A stretch of 64,000 bases of DNA from Nocardia pseudobrasiliensis NBRC 108224 (lineage in GTDB: Bacteria > Actinomycetota > Actinomycetes > Mycobacteriales > Mycobacteriaceae): the NCBI RefSeq assembly GCF_001613105.1, contig NZ_BDBS01000038.1, positions 1 to 64,000 on the forward strand, given 5' to 3'. Made by a program: the position numbers and the translations under genes. Shown here one piece after another: positions 52,677 to 60,221 of this stretch. The notes below the pieces were generated by a model, which was not told where the DNA came from, searched no databases, and saw only the letters and a program-made list of their open reading frames with translations. Each line of letters starts with the position of its first letter. Within the stretch, counting starts at the first letter, position 1.

Positions 52677-53348
52677 GTGCTCAGCTTCTTCGGACGTGAG
52701 ACGTTCGCCAAAGCGACTGCGCCCCTGGGTAAAGCGCTGGTGAGTACCGGGCTCACGCCCGATGCGATGACGCTGATCGGCACCACGGCCTCGATCGCGG
52801 CCGCGGTGACGCTGTTCCCGACCGATCACCTGTTCTGGGGAACGATGGTGATCTGGTTGTTCGTCATGTTCGACATGCTCGACGGTGCGATGGCCCGCGC
52901 GCGCGGCGGCGGCACGAAATACGGTGCGGTACTGGACGCCACGTGCGACCGCGTCGCCGACGGGGCGATCTTCGGCGCGCTGGCGTGGTGGTCGGTCTAC
53001 ACCGAGCACAGCAAGCATCTGTTCCTCGCGACGCTCGTGGTGCTGGTGACCTCGCAGGTCATCTCGTATGCCAAGGCGCGGGCCGAGGCCAGCGGGCTCT
53101 CGGCCGACGGCGGCCTCATCGAGCGTCCGGACCGGCTGGTGATCGTGCTCGTGGGCGCGGGATTCACCGGTATCGGCGGATACTGGGGTATCGAATGGCT
53201 CAGCTATGCCGTCTATGTCGCCATGTACATCCTGGCCGTGCTGAGTATCGTCACCGTGTTCCAGCGGGTACTGGCGGTGCGCAATTCGGCCGGCGCCCGT
53301 GATGTGATCACCCCGGCGGGCCGGGCCGAGCCCGGCGCCACGAACTAG
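52677..53348 (+). CDS. pgsA1: Phosphatidylinositol phosphate synthase
   Basis: A 223-residue CDP-alcohol phosphotransferase. The signature D-xx-DG-xx-AR-x8-G-xxx-D-xxx-D is visible as FDMLDGAMARARGGGTKYGA followed by VLDATCDRVADG. About six membrane helices. It joins inositol 1-phosphate to CDP-diacylglycerol, giving the base of phosphatidylinositol mannosides, lipomannan and lipoarabinomannan. GTG 52677 is one base after the HIT stop. The named assignment rests on the neighbouring acyltransferase and PimA genes as well as on the motif. Confidence 0.93.
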   Translation: MLSFFGRETFAKATAPLGKALVSTGLTPDAMTLIGTTASIAAAVTLFPTDHLFWGTMVIWLFVMFDMLDGAMARARGGGTKYGAVLDATCDRVADGAIFGALAWWSVYTEHSKHLFLATLVVLVTSQVISYAKARAEASGLSADGGLIERPDRLVIVLVGAGFTGIGGYWGIEWLSYAVYVAMYILAVLSIVTVFQRVLAVRNSAGARDVITPAGRAEPGATN

Positions 53349-53358
53349 GGGACGCCGC

Positions 53359-54333
53359 ATGACGGATCTGAAATCCGCTGTGTCCGACAAGGCATACGCG
53401 GCGGGCTGGCGGCTGGTCCGCGGTCTGCCCGAGGCGGCGGCGCGGCGGTGGTTCGACCGCGGCGGCGACTGGGCCGGGCGACGCGCCAATCGGGCCGCGC
53501 ATCGCACCGGTGAGCCGAATCAGCTGCGCCGCAATCTGTCCCGGGTGCTCGGGGTCGAGCCGATGGACGTGCCCGACGAGCTGATTCGGGCGAGTATGCG
53601 CTCCTACGCGCGTTATTGGCGCGAGGCGTTCCGGCTGCCGACGATGGATCATGCCGCGTTGGTGAAATCGTCGCGGATGCCGCGCCCCCTGGGCATCGAG
53701 AATCTCGACGAGGCGCTGGCGCGAGGTCGCGGCGCGGTGCTCGTCCTGCCGCATTCCGGCAACTGGGATATGGCCGGGGTCTGGCTGGTGCAGCATTACG
53801 GCGCCTTCGCCACCGTCGCCGAACGGCTGCAACCGGAATCGCTGTTCGAGCGGTTCGTCGAATATCGGGAGAGTCTCGGCTTCGAGGTATTCCCGCTGAC
53901 CGGCGGGGAGCAGCCGCCGTTCGGTCAGCTCGCGGATCGCCTGTCGCAGAACAAGGTCGTCTGTTTGATGGGCGAGCGCGATCTGACCGGTAAGGGCGTG
54001 CCGGTGACCTTCTTCGGCGAGCGCACCTGGATGCCCGCCGGCGCGGCGAAGCTCGCGAGCGAGACCGGCGCGGCCCTGTTGCCGGTGCACGTGTGGTTCA
54101 CCGTCGACGAGCAGGACCGCGAGGGCTGGGGGATGAAGGTCGAAGCGCCGCTGGATATTTCGGCTGGCGTGACCCCCGCGACCCAGGCCCTGGCCGATCG
54201 GTTCGCCGCCAATATCGCCGAGCATCCGGCCGACTGGCATATGCTGCAACCGCTGTGGGAGAGCGATCTGTCGCAGGCTCGCCGTGACCGGATCGCCGCT
54301 GCCCAAGCGGTTCTGGGAGGCGAGGCCCGGTGA
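53359..54333 (+). CDS. patA: Phosphatidylinositol mannoside acyltransferase
   Basis: A 324-residue lysophospholipid acyltransferase-family enzyme. The motif VLPHSGNWDMAGVWL carries the HxxxxD-like catalytic histidine and aspartate, and later VVCLMGERDLTGKGVPVTFF and WMPAGAAKLASETGAALLPV. In mycobacteria PatA adds palmitate to the mannose of PIM1/PIM2 at the inner membrane. It overlaps pimA by four bases. Position and length (about 316 residues in M. tuberculosis) agree. Confidence 0.92.
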   Translation: MTDLKSAVSDKAYAAGWRLVRGLPEAAARRWFDRGGDWAGRRANRAAHRTGEPNQLRRNLSRVLGVEPMDVPDELIRASMRSYARYWREAFRLPTMDHAALVKSSRMPRPLGIENLDEALARGRGAVLVLPHSGNWDMAGVWLVQHYGAFATVAERLQPESLFERFVEYRESLGFEVFPLTGGEQPPFGQLADRLSQNKVVCLMGERDLTGKGVPVTFFGERTWMPAGAAKLASETGAALLPVHVWFTVDEQDREGWGMKVEAPLDISAGVTPATQALADRFAANIAEHPADWHMLQPLWESDLSQARRDRIAAAQAVLGGEAR

Positions 54334-55454
54334 AGATCGGCATGGTCTGCCCGTACTCGTTCGATGTGCCGGGCGGGGTGCAGTCGCACGTCGTGGAGCT
54401 GGCGCAGGTGCTGATCGAGCGCGGGCACCGGGTCAGCGTGCTGGCCCCGGCCTCCGACGAGACGCCGCTGCCTGATTTCGTGGTGTCCGCGGGCAAGGCC
54501 GTGGCCATTCCCTACAACGGTTCGGTGGCGCGGTTGTCGTTCGGGCCCACCGCCTACAACCGGATTCGGCGCTGGATCACCGACAACGATTTCGATGTGC
54601 TGCACATCCACGAACCGAACGCCCCGAGTCTGTCGATGCTGGCGCTGAAGATCGCGGACGGTCCGATTGTGGCCACCTTCCACACCTCCACCACGAAGTC
54701 GTTGGTGCTCAGCACTTTTCAGGGGGTGCTGCGGCCGTATCACGAGAAGATCCAGGGCCGGATCGCGGTGTCGGAGCTGGCGCGGCGCTGGCAGGTCGAG
54801 GCGCTGGGCAGCGACGCGGTCGAAATCCCCAACGGCGTGGACGTGCCCGCCTTCGCACACGCCCCGCTGCTGGACGGCTATCCGCGCGCCGGGGGGACCG
54901 TGCTGTTTCTGGGCCGCTACGACGAACCGCGCAAGGGGATGGCGGTGCTGCTGGGCGCGCTGCCGGAACTGGTGCGGCGCAATCCGGAGGTACAGATCCT
55001 GATCGTCGGGCGCGGCGACGAGGAGCGGCTGCGCCGCGAGGCCGGTACGCACGCGGGGCATCTGCGATTCCTCGGGCAGGTCTCCGATACGGAGAAGGCC
55101 TCGGCCATGCGCAGTGCCGATGTGTACTGCGCGCCCAATCTCGGTGGCGAGAGTTTCGGCATCGTGCTGGTGGAGGCGATGGCCGCGGGCACCGCGGTGG
55201 TGGCCAGCGAATTGGACGCCTTCCGGCGGGTGCTGCGCGACGGCGTCGCGGGACGGCTGGTGCCCGTGGGTGATTCCGCGGCCCTGGCCCGCACGCTGAA
55301 TGAACTGCTGGCCGATCCGCCGCAGCGCGCGGAGCTGGTGCGGGCCGCGAATCAGGTCGTCGGCGAATACGATTGGCCGGTGGTGGCCGAACAGATCCTG
55401 CGGGTCTACGAGACGGTGACCGTGGGCGACATCCGGGTGCGGGTCGCCGGATGA
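54330..55454 (+). CDS. pimA: Phosphatidylinositol alpha-mannosyltransferase
   Basis: A 374-residue GT-B (GT4) glycosyltransferase that transfers mannose from GDP-mannose to the 2-position of phosphatidylinositol, the first PIM step. Features: MKIGMVCPYSFDVPGGVQSH (acceptor and membrane face), IPYNGSVARLSFGP, FHTSTTKSLVL, VLFLGRYDEPRKGMAVLLGA and the GDP-mannose site PNLGGESFGIVLVEAMAAGT. It overlaps both patA and the NUDIX gene by four bases, so the block is one operon. Confidence 0.95.
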   Translation: MKIGMVCPYSFDVPGGVQSHVVELAQVLIERGHRVSVLAPASDETPLPDFVVSAGKAVAIPYNGSVARLSFGPTAYNRIRRWITDNDFDVLHIHEPNAPSLSMLALKIADGPIVATFHTSTTKSLVLSTFQGVLRPYHEKIQGRIAVSELARRWQVEALGSDAVEIPNGVDVPAFAHAPLLDGYPRAGGTVLFLGRYDEPRKGMAVLLGALPELVRRNPEVQILIVGRGDEERLRREAGTHAGHLRFLGQVSDTEKASAMRSADVYCAPNLGGESFGIVLVEAMAAGTAVVASELDAFRRVLRDGVAGRLVPVGDSAALARTLNELLADPPQRAELVRAANQVVGEYDWPVVAEQILRVYETVTVGDIRVRVAG

Positions 55455-56494
55455 TCACATTCTCCGCGACCACGATCCTGGTCCTCGCGCTCGTCGCGGC
55501 GCTCGTCGTCGCGGCCGGTGTGTGGGCCTACTCCACCGCCAACCGGCTCGACCGACTGCATGTGCGCGGCGATCAGGCCCGCCATGCCCTCGAGGCGGCG
55601 CTGGCGCGGCGGGCCGTGGTGGCGCGCTCGGTGGCGCTCACGGTGCGCGCGGCCGATCCCGCGTCCGCCGATCCCGCCAAACGCCTGCAGACCCTGGCCG
55701 ATCGGGCCGAACGCACCGAATGGTCCGATCGCGAGACCGCCGAGAATCAACTCGCCGTGGCGCTGGCCGCGATCGATATCTCGCTGCTGCCACCGCAATT
55801 GGTGGCCGAACTGGCCGACGCCGAGGCCCGGGTGCTGATCGCCCGCCGCTTCCACAACGACGCCGTCCGCGACACCCTGGCCCTGCGCACCCGCCGCCCG
55901 GTGCGGCTGCTGCATCTGGGCGGCACCGCCCCGCTGCCCACCTATTTCGAGATCGCCGAGCGCGTCACCCCCGCCGCGAGCACCGGCCTCGAGGTCGACA
56001 CCGTGCGCACCTCGGCGCGCGTGGTCCTGCTCGACGAGCAGGACCGCATCCTGCTCATGCGCGGCCACGACCCGCAGACCCCCGACATGCCGTTCTGGTT
56101 CACCGTGGGTGGCGGCGTGGAACCCGGCGAGGGCCTGCGCGCCGCTGCCGTGCGGGAGCTGTGGGAGGAGACCGGCTACGCGCTGGATTCGACCTATCTA
56201 CGCGGCCCGATCTGGCGACGGGTCGCGGTCTTCCCCTTCGACGGCGAACTGATCCGCTCGGAGGAACTGTTCTTCGTCGCCCGCGCCAAGAAGTCCTTCG
56301 ACCCCAAGGCCGCCGACCCCACGGTCTGGGAACGCCGCTGCGTCAGCGCCTACAAGTGGTGCACGCCCGAGGACATCGTGAAGTTGGACGCGAGCGGCGA
56401 GACGGTCTACCCGTATCACCTCGACCGCCTGCTCCCCGAAGCCGTCACGGCCACGGGCGGCGACGACGAGCCCGAGGTGCGCTCGATTCGGTAG
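55451..56494 (+). CDS. NUDIX hydrolase, membrane-anchored
   Basis: A 347-residue protein. An N-terminal hydrophobic segment (residues 5-28, TILVLALVAALVVAAGVWAY) anchors it; a helical region (about 35-165) follows, then the NUDIX domain (about 180-320), whose box begins GGGVEPGEGLRAAAVRELWE and ends ETGY. NUDIX enzymes cleave nucleoside diphosphates linked to other groups. Its place after pimA matches Rv2609c of M. tuberculosis. The substrate and any link to PIM synthesis are unknown. Confidence 0.85.
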   Translation: MITFSATTILVLALVAALVVAAGVWAYSTANRLDRLHVRGDQARHALEAALARRAVVARSVALTVRAADPASADPAKRLQTLADRAERTEWSDRETAENQLAVALAAIDISLLPPQLVAELADAEARVLIARRFHNDAVRDTLALRTRRPVRLLHLGGTAPLPTYFEIAERVTPAASTGLEVDTVRTSARVVLLDEQDRILLMRGHDPQTPDMPFWFTVGGGVEPGEGLRAAAVRELWEETGYALDSTYLRGPIWRRVAVFPFDGELIRSEELFFVARAKKSFDPKAADPTVWERRCVSAYKWCTPEDIVKLDASGETVYPYHLDRLLPEAVTATGGDDEPEVRSIR

Positions 56495-56562
56495 GGCGAA
56501 CTTGTCGGACCCTCGTGCCAAGCTTGGGATTGTCACAAGCCCTACGGCCGGAGGGGAACGAT

Positions 56563-56766
56563 ATGGCCGACGACGACCGTCCCACGATCAGGCTCGTCAC
56601 CCATTGCCGTCGGTGTCACGGGTGGCTGGTGTCGCCGCAGTCGGTGGTGCAGGGCATCGGGCCCACGTGTGCGGTGCGTGAGAGCGCCGAACTGCGTTCG
56701 GCCGCACGGGAATTGACTCTGTTCGATATCACAGGCCGACCGGCGCGCGATGCGCCGGAGCGATAG
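56563..56766 (+). CDS. Small DUF6011-like cysteine protein
   Basis: A 67-residue protein. CRRCHGWLVSPQSVVQGIGP followed by TCAVRESAE matches the short CxxC...GxGxxC zinc ribbon of DUF6011. The ATG follows GGAGGGGAACGAT. Its last 38 bases overlap the 3' end of the rubredoxin reductase gene on the other strand. Function unknown. Confidence 0.65.
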   Translation: MADDDRPTIRLVTHCRRCHGWLVSPQSVVQGIGPTCAVRESAELRSAARELTLFDITGRPARDAPER

Positions 56767-57955
56767 CGGCCGCGTAGGCGCGCAGGTCGGTCGCTTCGTC
56801 GGCGCAGCGGTCGGGGTCGACGATCGCGTTGCGGGAGATCAGGTTTCGGGCCGCGCGGAATTCGGCGGGGCGGGCGAGGGTGGCGGCGGCGGTGACGCGG
56901 TCGTCGCGGATGGCCAGGACGGTGAAGTCGTGGGCTTCGGGGACGCCGCGCAGGATGATCGTGTCGTCGGGGTGGAAGTGTCCGGCGAATTGGAGGTTGC
57001 GGCCGTACTGGGTGGTCCAGCCCCACGGGGTTTCGCGTGGGGGAAGCGGTTGGCCGAGTATGGCTTTCGCGGCGGAGCTGCCCTGTTCCTGGGCGCTGTT
57101 CCAGTGTTCGGTGCGTTCGCCGAGGCGGTTGGCGACATCACCGGCGGCGAAGACGGCCGGGGCCGAGGTGCGGTGATGATCGTCGACGACGATGCCGTTG
57201 TCGACGGCCAGGCCCGCCGCCCGGGCCAGATCGGTATTCGGTTCGGAGCCGATGGCCACCAGGGCGGCGGTCGCGTCCCAGGTGTGACCGTCGGCCGCGG
57301 TCGCGGTGACGCCGTCCGCGGTGCCCGCGAGGCGCGTGAGGGTGATGTCGTCGTGGATGGCTACGCCATTGGCGGCGTGCAGGTTTCGGAAGTAGTCGCC
57401 CACGAGGGGCGGGGCGATCCGGTCCAGTGGCGCGCGTCCGGCGTGCACGATGGTCGCCTGCGCGCCGAGTACGCGGGCGGTGGCGGCGGTCTCGCAACCG
57501 AGCACTCCCGCTCCGATCACCAGCAGTGTGCCGCCGTCGCGGAGCTCGGCGCGCAGCGGCGCGATATCGCCGAGTTCGCGCAGGGTGTGGATATGCCGCT
57601 GCGGATTCGGCAGGCGGCGCGCACGGGCCCCGGTGGCCAGCAGCAGGGCGTCGTAGCCCAGGGTGGAACCGTCGGCCAATTCGATTCGGGCGCGGGCGGT
57701 GTCGAGGCCGTCGACGTGGATGCCGAGGCGGAGATCGATATCGTGGGCACGCCACGCCTCGGCGGTCTCGATCAGCATGCGGCGTTCGTAGGCGGTGCCC
57801 GCGAGCAGTTCCTTCGACACCATCGGGCGGCGGTAGGGCAGACTGGTCTCCGCGCCGATCAGCACGATCGCACCGGTGTAGCCCTCGCGGCGCAGGGTTC
57901 GCGCGGCGGTGGCGCCCGCGATACCCGCGCCCACGATCACGATGCGTCCGGTCAT
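56729..57955 (-). CDS. rubB: Rubredoxin reductase (NAD-dependent)
   Basis: A 408-residue FAD protein: IVIVGAGIAGATAARTLRRE (FAD), LLVIGAGVLGCETAATARVL (NAD, about 140-160), and APAVFAAGDVANRLGERTEH (FAD). It resembles rubredoxin/ferredoxin reductases of alkane systems: takes electrons from NADH and passes them to rubredoxin for AlkB. The ATG overlaps the stop of the AlkG2-type rubredoxin (ATGA). A C-terminal domain follows from about 320. It ends the alkane operon. Confidence 0.9.
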   Translation of the reverse strand: MTGRIVIVGAGIAGATAARTLRREGYTGAIVLIGAETSLPYRRPMVSKELLAGTAYERRMLIETAEAWRAHDIDLRLGIHVDGLDTARARIELADGSTLGYDALLLATGARARRLPNPQRHIHTLRELGDIAPLRAELRDGGTLLVIGAGVLGCETAATARVLGAQATIVHAGRAPLDRIAPPLVGDYFRNLHAANGVAIHDDITLTRLAGTADGVTATAADGHTWDATAALVAIGSEPNTDLARAAGLAVDNGIVVDDHHRTSAPAVFAAGDVANRLGERTEHWNSAQEQGSSAAKAILGQPLPPRETPWGWTTQYGRNLQFAGHFHPDDTIILRGVPEAHDFTVLAIRDDRVTAAATLARPAEFRAARNLISRNAIVDPDRCADEATDLRAYAAAIAPAHRAPVGL

Positions 57956-58134
57956 GCCCGGCTGACCTCCACCATCTCGAAATCGGATTTGGCCGCGCCG
58001 CAGTCGGGACACGACCAGTCCTCGGGAATATCGGCCCAGCGGGTACCGGGGTCGATACCGTCCTCGGGCCAGCCGAGGGCCTCGTCGTATTCGAATCCAC
58101 ACTGCAGGCAGCGGAACAGTTTGTAGTCGGTCAT
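57952..58134 (-). CDS. rubA2: Rubredoxin, AlkG2 type
   Basis: A 60-residue rubredoxin with CLQCGFEYDEALGWPEDG and SCPDCGAAKSDFEMVE; the four cysteines hold one iron. The region after the second CxxCG pair has no arginine insertion, the mark of AlkG2-type rubredoxins that can donate electrons to AlkB. Four-base overlap with the rubredoxin above and with the reductase below. Confidence 0.9.
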   Translation of the reverse strand: MTDYKLFRCLQCGFEYDEALGWPEDGIDPGTRWADIPEDWSCPDCGAAKSDFEMVEVSRA

Positions 58135-58307
58135 CGGAAATCTCCTGTCACGGTGTCGAAATCGACCTTCTCCCGAACCCCACAGTCGGGGCAGCACCAG
58201 TCGTCGGGGACCGCGGACCACGGGGTTCCGGCGGGGAAGCCCTCCCGGGGCGCGCCGGAGCGCTCGTCGTAGACGTAGGCGCAGACCGGGCAGCGATAGG
58301 CGCTCAT
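58131..58307 (-). CDS. rubA1: Rubredoxin, AlkG1 type
   Basis: A 58-residue rubredoxin, CPVCAYVYDERSGAPREG and CCPDCGVREKVDFD. The added arginine after the second CxxCG pair (CPDCGVRE) is the reported AlkG1 mark; such rubredoxins, as I recall, did not replace AlkG in alkane hydroxylation. The gene starts four bases before the alkB stop and overlaps the next rubredoxin gene by four. Confidence 0.88.
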   Translation of the reverse strand: MSAYRCPVCAYVYDERSGAPREGFPAGTPWSAVPDDWCCPDCGVREKVDFDTVTGDFR

Positions 58308-59500
58308 GCCCGCACCTCGTACTTCGCGAGCAGCCGATCCCGTTGGCGCGGATGGATATTGGCTCGCGCGATATGGCCGTCGTAGTGGGCCAGTACGCGG
58401 TGATCCATCACCCGACGCCATACCGGCGGCAGATAGGCCAGGGTGATCATGCTGGCGTAACCGCTGGGCAGATTCGGCGCGCCGTCCATGCTGCGCAGAA
58501 TCTGGTAGCGCCGAGTCGGATTCGCGTGATGGTCGCTGTGGCGCTGCAGGTGGTACAGGAAGATATTGGTGACGATGTGATCAGAATTCCAGCTGTGCTC
58601 CGGGGTGCAGCGCTCATACCGGCCCGAGGCCGTGCGCCGGCGCAGCAGGCCGTAGTGCTCGAGGTAGTTCACCGTCTCCAGCAGTGAGAAGCCGTAGACC
58701 GCCTGCAGCGCCAGGAACGGCAGCACGCCCGGACCGAATACCACCGCCAGCGCACCCCACAGCAGCACCGACAGCAGCCAGGCATTGAGTACATCGTTGC
58801 GAATATCCCACGGTCGCTTACCCATTCGATGCAGCCGCGCCCGTTCGAGCGACCACGACGAGCGCAGGCTGCCGAAGACGCTGCGCGGCAGGAACGCCCA
58901 GAACGATTCGCCGAGCCGGGCGCTGGCCGGATCCTCCGGCGTGGCCACCCGGACGTGATGGCCGCGATTGTGCTCGATGTAGAAGTGGCCGTAGAACGTC
59001 TGCGCCAGGGTGATCTTGGACAGCCAGCGTTCCAATTCGTCCTTCTTGTGGCCCATTTCGTGCGCGGCATTGATGCCGACGCCACCCATCGCGCCGATAC
59101 TGAACGCCAGGCCGATCTTCGACACCAGGTTCAGTCCGCCGTCGATGCCGAGCCAGGACAGATTCGGCGCGGTCCACAGATATCCGGCCAGCACGAGGCT
59201 GATCAGCTGGAACGGGATGTAGGCGTAGACGCAGAAGCGGTAGTAGCGGTCGTTCTCCAGCTGTTCCATCAGCTCCTCGGGCGGATTCTGCCCGTCGGGG
59301 CCGAAGAAGCGGTCCAGGATCGGCAACAGCACGTAGACCAGCAGCGGGCCGATCCACCACCACACCGCGGCCGCGCTGTGCCAGCCGAATTGGTTGAACG
59401 CCCACACCAGGGCCAGTGCCAGCAGAATCGCGGTGGGCGGGACCAGGCCGAAAAGCCACAGGTAGCGCTTGCGGTCGTGCCAGGTTTCGGATGTCGTCAT
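58304..59500 (-). CDS. alkB: Alkane 1-monooxygenase
   Basis: A 398-residue membrane diiron enzyme that hydroxylates terminal carbons of medium-chain alkanes. The histidine boxes are AAHEMGHKK, EHNRGHH and LQRHSDHH, plus ETVNYLEHYGL, together supplying the iron ligands. About six membrane helices, starting near residue 14 (LWLFGLVPPTAILLALALVW). Layout alkB-rubredoxin-rubredoxin-reductase with a divergent TetR gene is that of Rhodococcus and Nocardia systems. Its promoter is at 59556-59584. Confidence 0.96.
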   Translation of the reverse strand: MTTSETWHDRKRYLWLFGLVPPTAILLALALVWAFNQFGWHSAAAVWWWIGPLLVYVLLPILDRFFGPDGQNPPEELMEQLENDRYYRFCVYAYIPFQLISLVLAGYLWTAPNLSWLGIDGGLNLVSKIGLAFSIGAMGGVGINAAHEMGHKKDELERWLSKITLAQTFYGHFYIEHNRGHHVRVATPEDPASARLGESFWAFLPRSVFGSLRSSWSLERARLHRMGKRPWDIRNDVLNAWLLSVLLWGALAVVFGPGVLPFLALQAVYGFSLLETVNYLEHYGLLRRRTASGRYERCTPEHSWNSDHIVTNIFLYHLQRHSDHHANPTRRYQILRSMDGAPNLPSGYASMITLAYLPPVWRRVMDHRVLAHYDGHIARANIHPRQRDRLLAKYEVRA

Positions 59501-59555
59501 CGCCGAACTCTCCTCATCGACCTCGCCCGTTTACACTTTCTGGCGAGTTGTATTC

Positions 59556-59584
59556 ATTGAAGACAGTTCATGCTTGGTTGTCAA
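59556..59584 (-). promoter_or_regulatory. alkB promoter
   Basis: On the minus strand TTGACA at 59584-59579, 17-base spacer and TTCAAT at 59561-59556. Its -35 lies 22 bases from the ATG of the divergent TetR gene, so the same repressor site could cover both promoters. Confidence 0.5.
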
Positions 59585-59606
59585 CGATGGAACGTTCGGG
59601 GCGATC

Positions 59607-60221
59607 ATGTACGATCGGATCGTGGTCGAAGCGCCGAACTTCCAGACCGAGATGCGTCAGCTGCTGCGCGAACGCGTCATCGACACCGCCCGCCGACTGG
59701 TGTGCACCGAGGGCTGGGGTGCGGTGAACATGTCGCGGGTGGCCAAGGAGGTCGGCGTCAGCCGCCCGGTGCTGTACAAGGAGATCGGCACCAAACAGGA
59801 GCTGGCCGATGTCGTGGTCCGCCACGAGGTCGACGCGTTCCTGATCGGCATTGCCCGGAGCCTGGCCGCCCATCCGGGAGACCCGGTGGCGGGCGTGCGC
59901 GCGGCCGCGGAGTACACGCTGCGCGCCGGTGCGGACAACGCGCTGCTGAAAGCGGTGCTGGCGGGCCGGACCGCGGCCGACACCACCCTGCTGCCGGTGC
60001 TGATGACCGAGCCCGAACCCGTACTGGGACGGGCGATTTCGGCGGTGACCGCGACCATGCGCGCACAGTACGGACTCGACCGGCTCGACGACGCGCGATT
60101 GGGATCGAGGATGGAGATCATCGTCCGGCTGGCGCTGAGCCACCTGTTCCAGCCGACCGGCACGGTCGAACGCGCCGTCGATCAGATCGGTGTGGTGGCC
60201 GCGGCGGTGTTCAGCGACTGA
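59607..60221 (+). CDS. TetR-family regulator of the alkane operon (AlkU-like)
   Basis: A 204-residue TetR protein. The DNA-binding region (about residues 15-62) is RQLLRERVIDTARRLVCTEG, VNMSRVAKEVGVSRPVLYKE, followed by KQELADVVVRHE. It is divergent from alkB, where Rhodococcus species carry alkU in the same operon. The preceding upstream open frame runs through the promoter and was rejected. The ligand is probably a fatty acid or alkane derivative. Its 3' end overlaps the convergent BTAD regulator by 11 bases. Confidence 0.83.
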   Translation: MYDRIVVEAPNFQTEMRQLLRERVIDTARRLVCTEGWGAVNMSRVAKEVGVSRPVLYKEIGTKQELADVVVRHEVDAFLIGIARSLAAHPGDPVAGVRAAAEYTLRAGADNALLKAVLAGRTAADTTLLPVLMTEPEPVLGRAISAVTATMRAQYGLDRLDDARLGSRMEIIVRLALSHLFQPTGTVERAVDQIGVVAAAVFSD

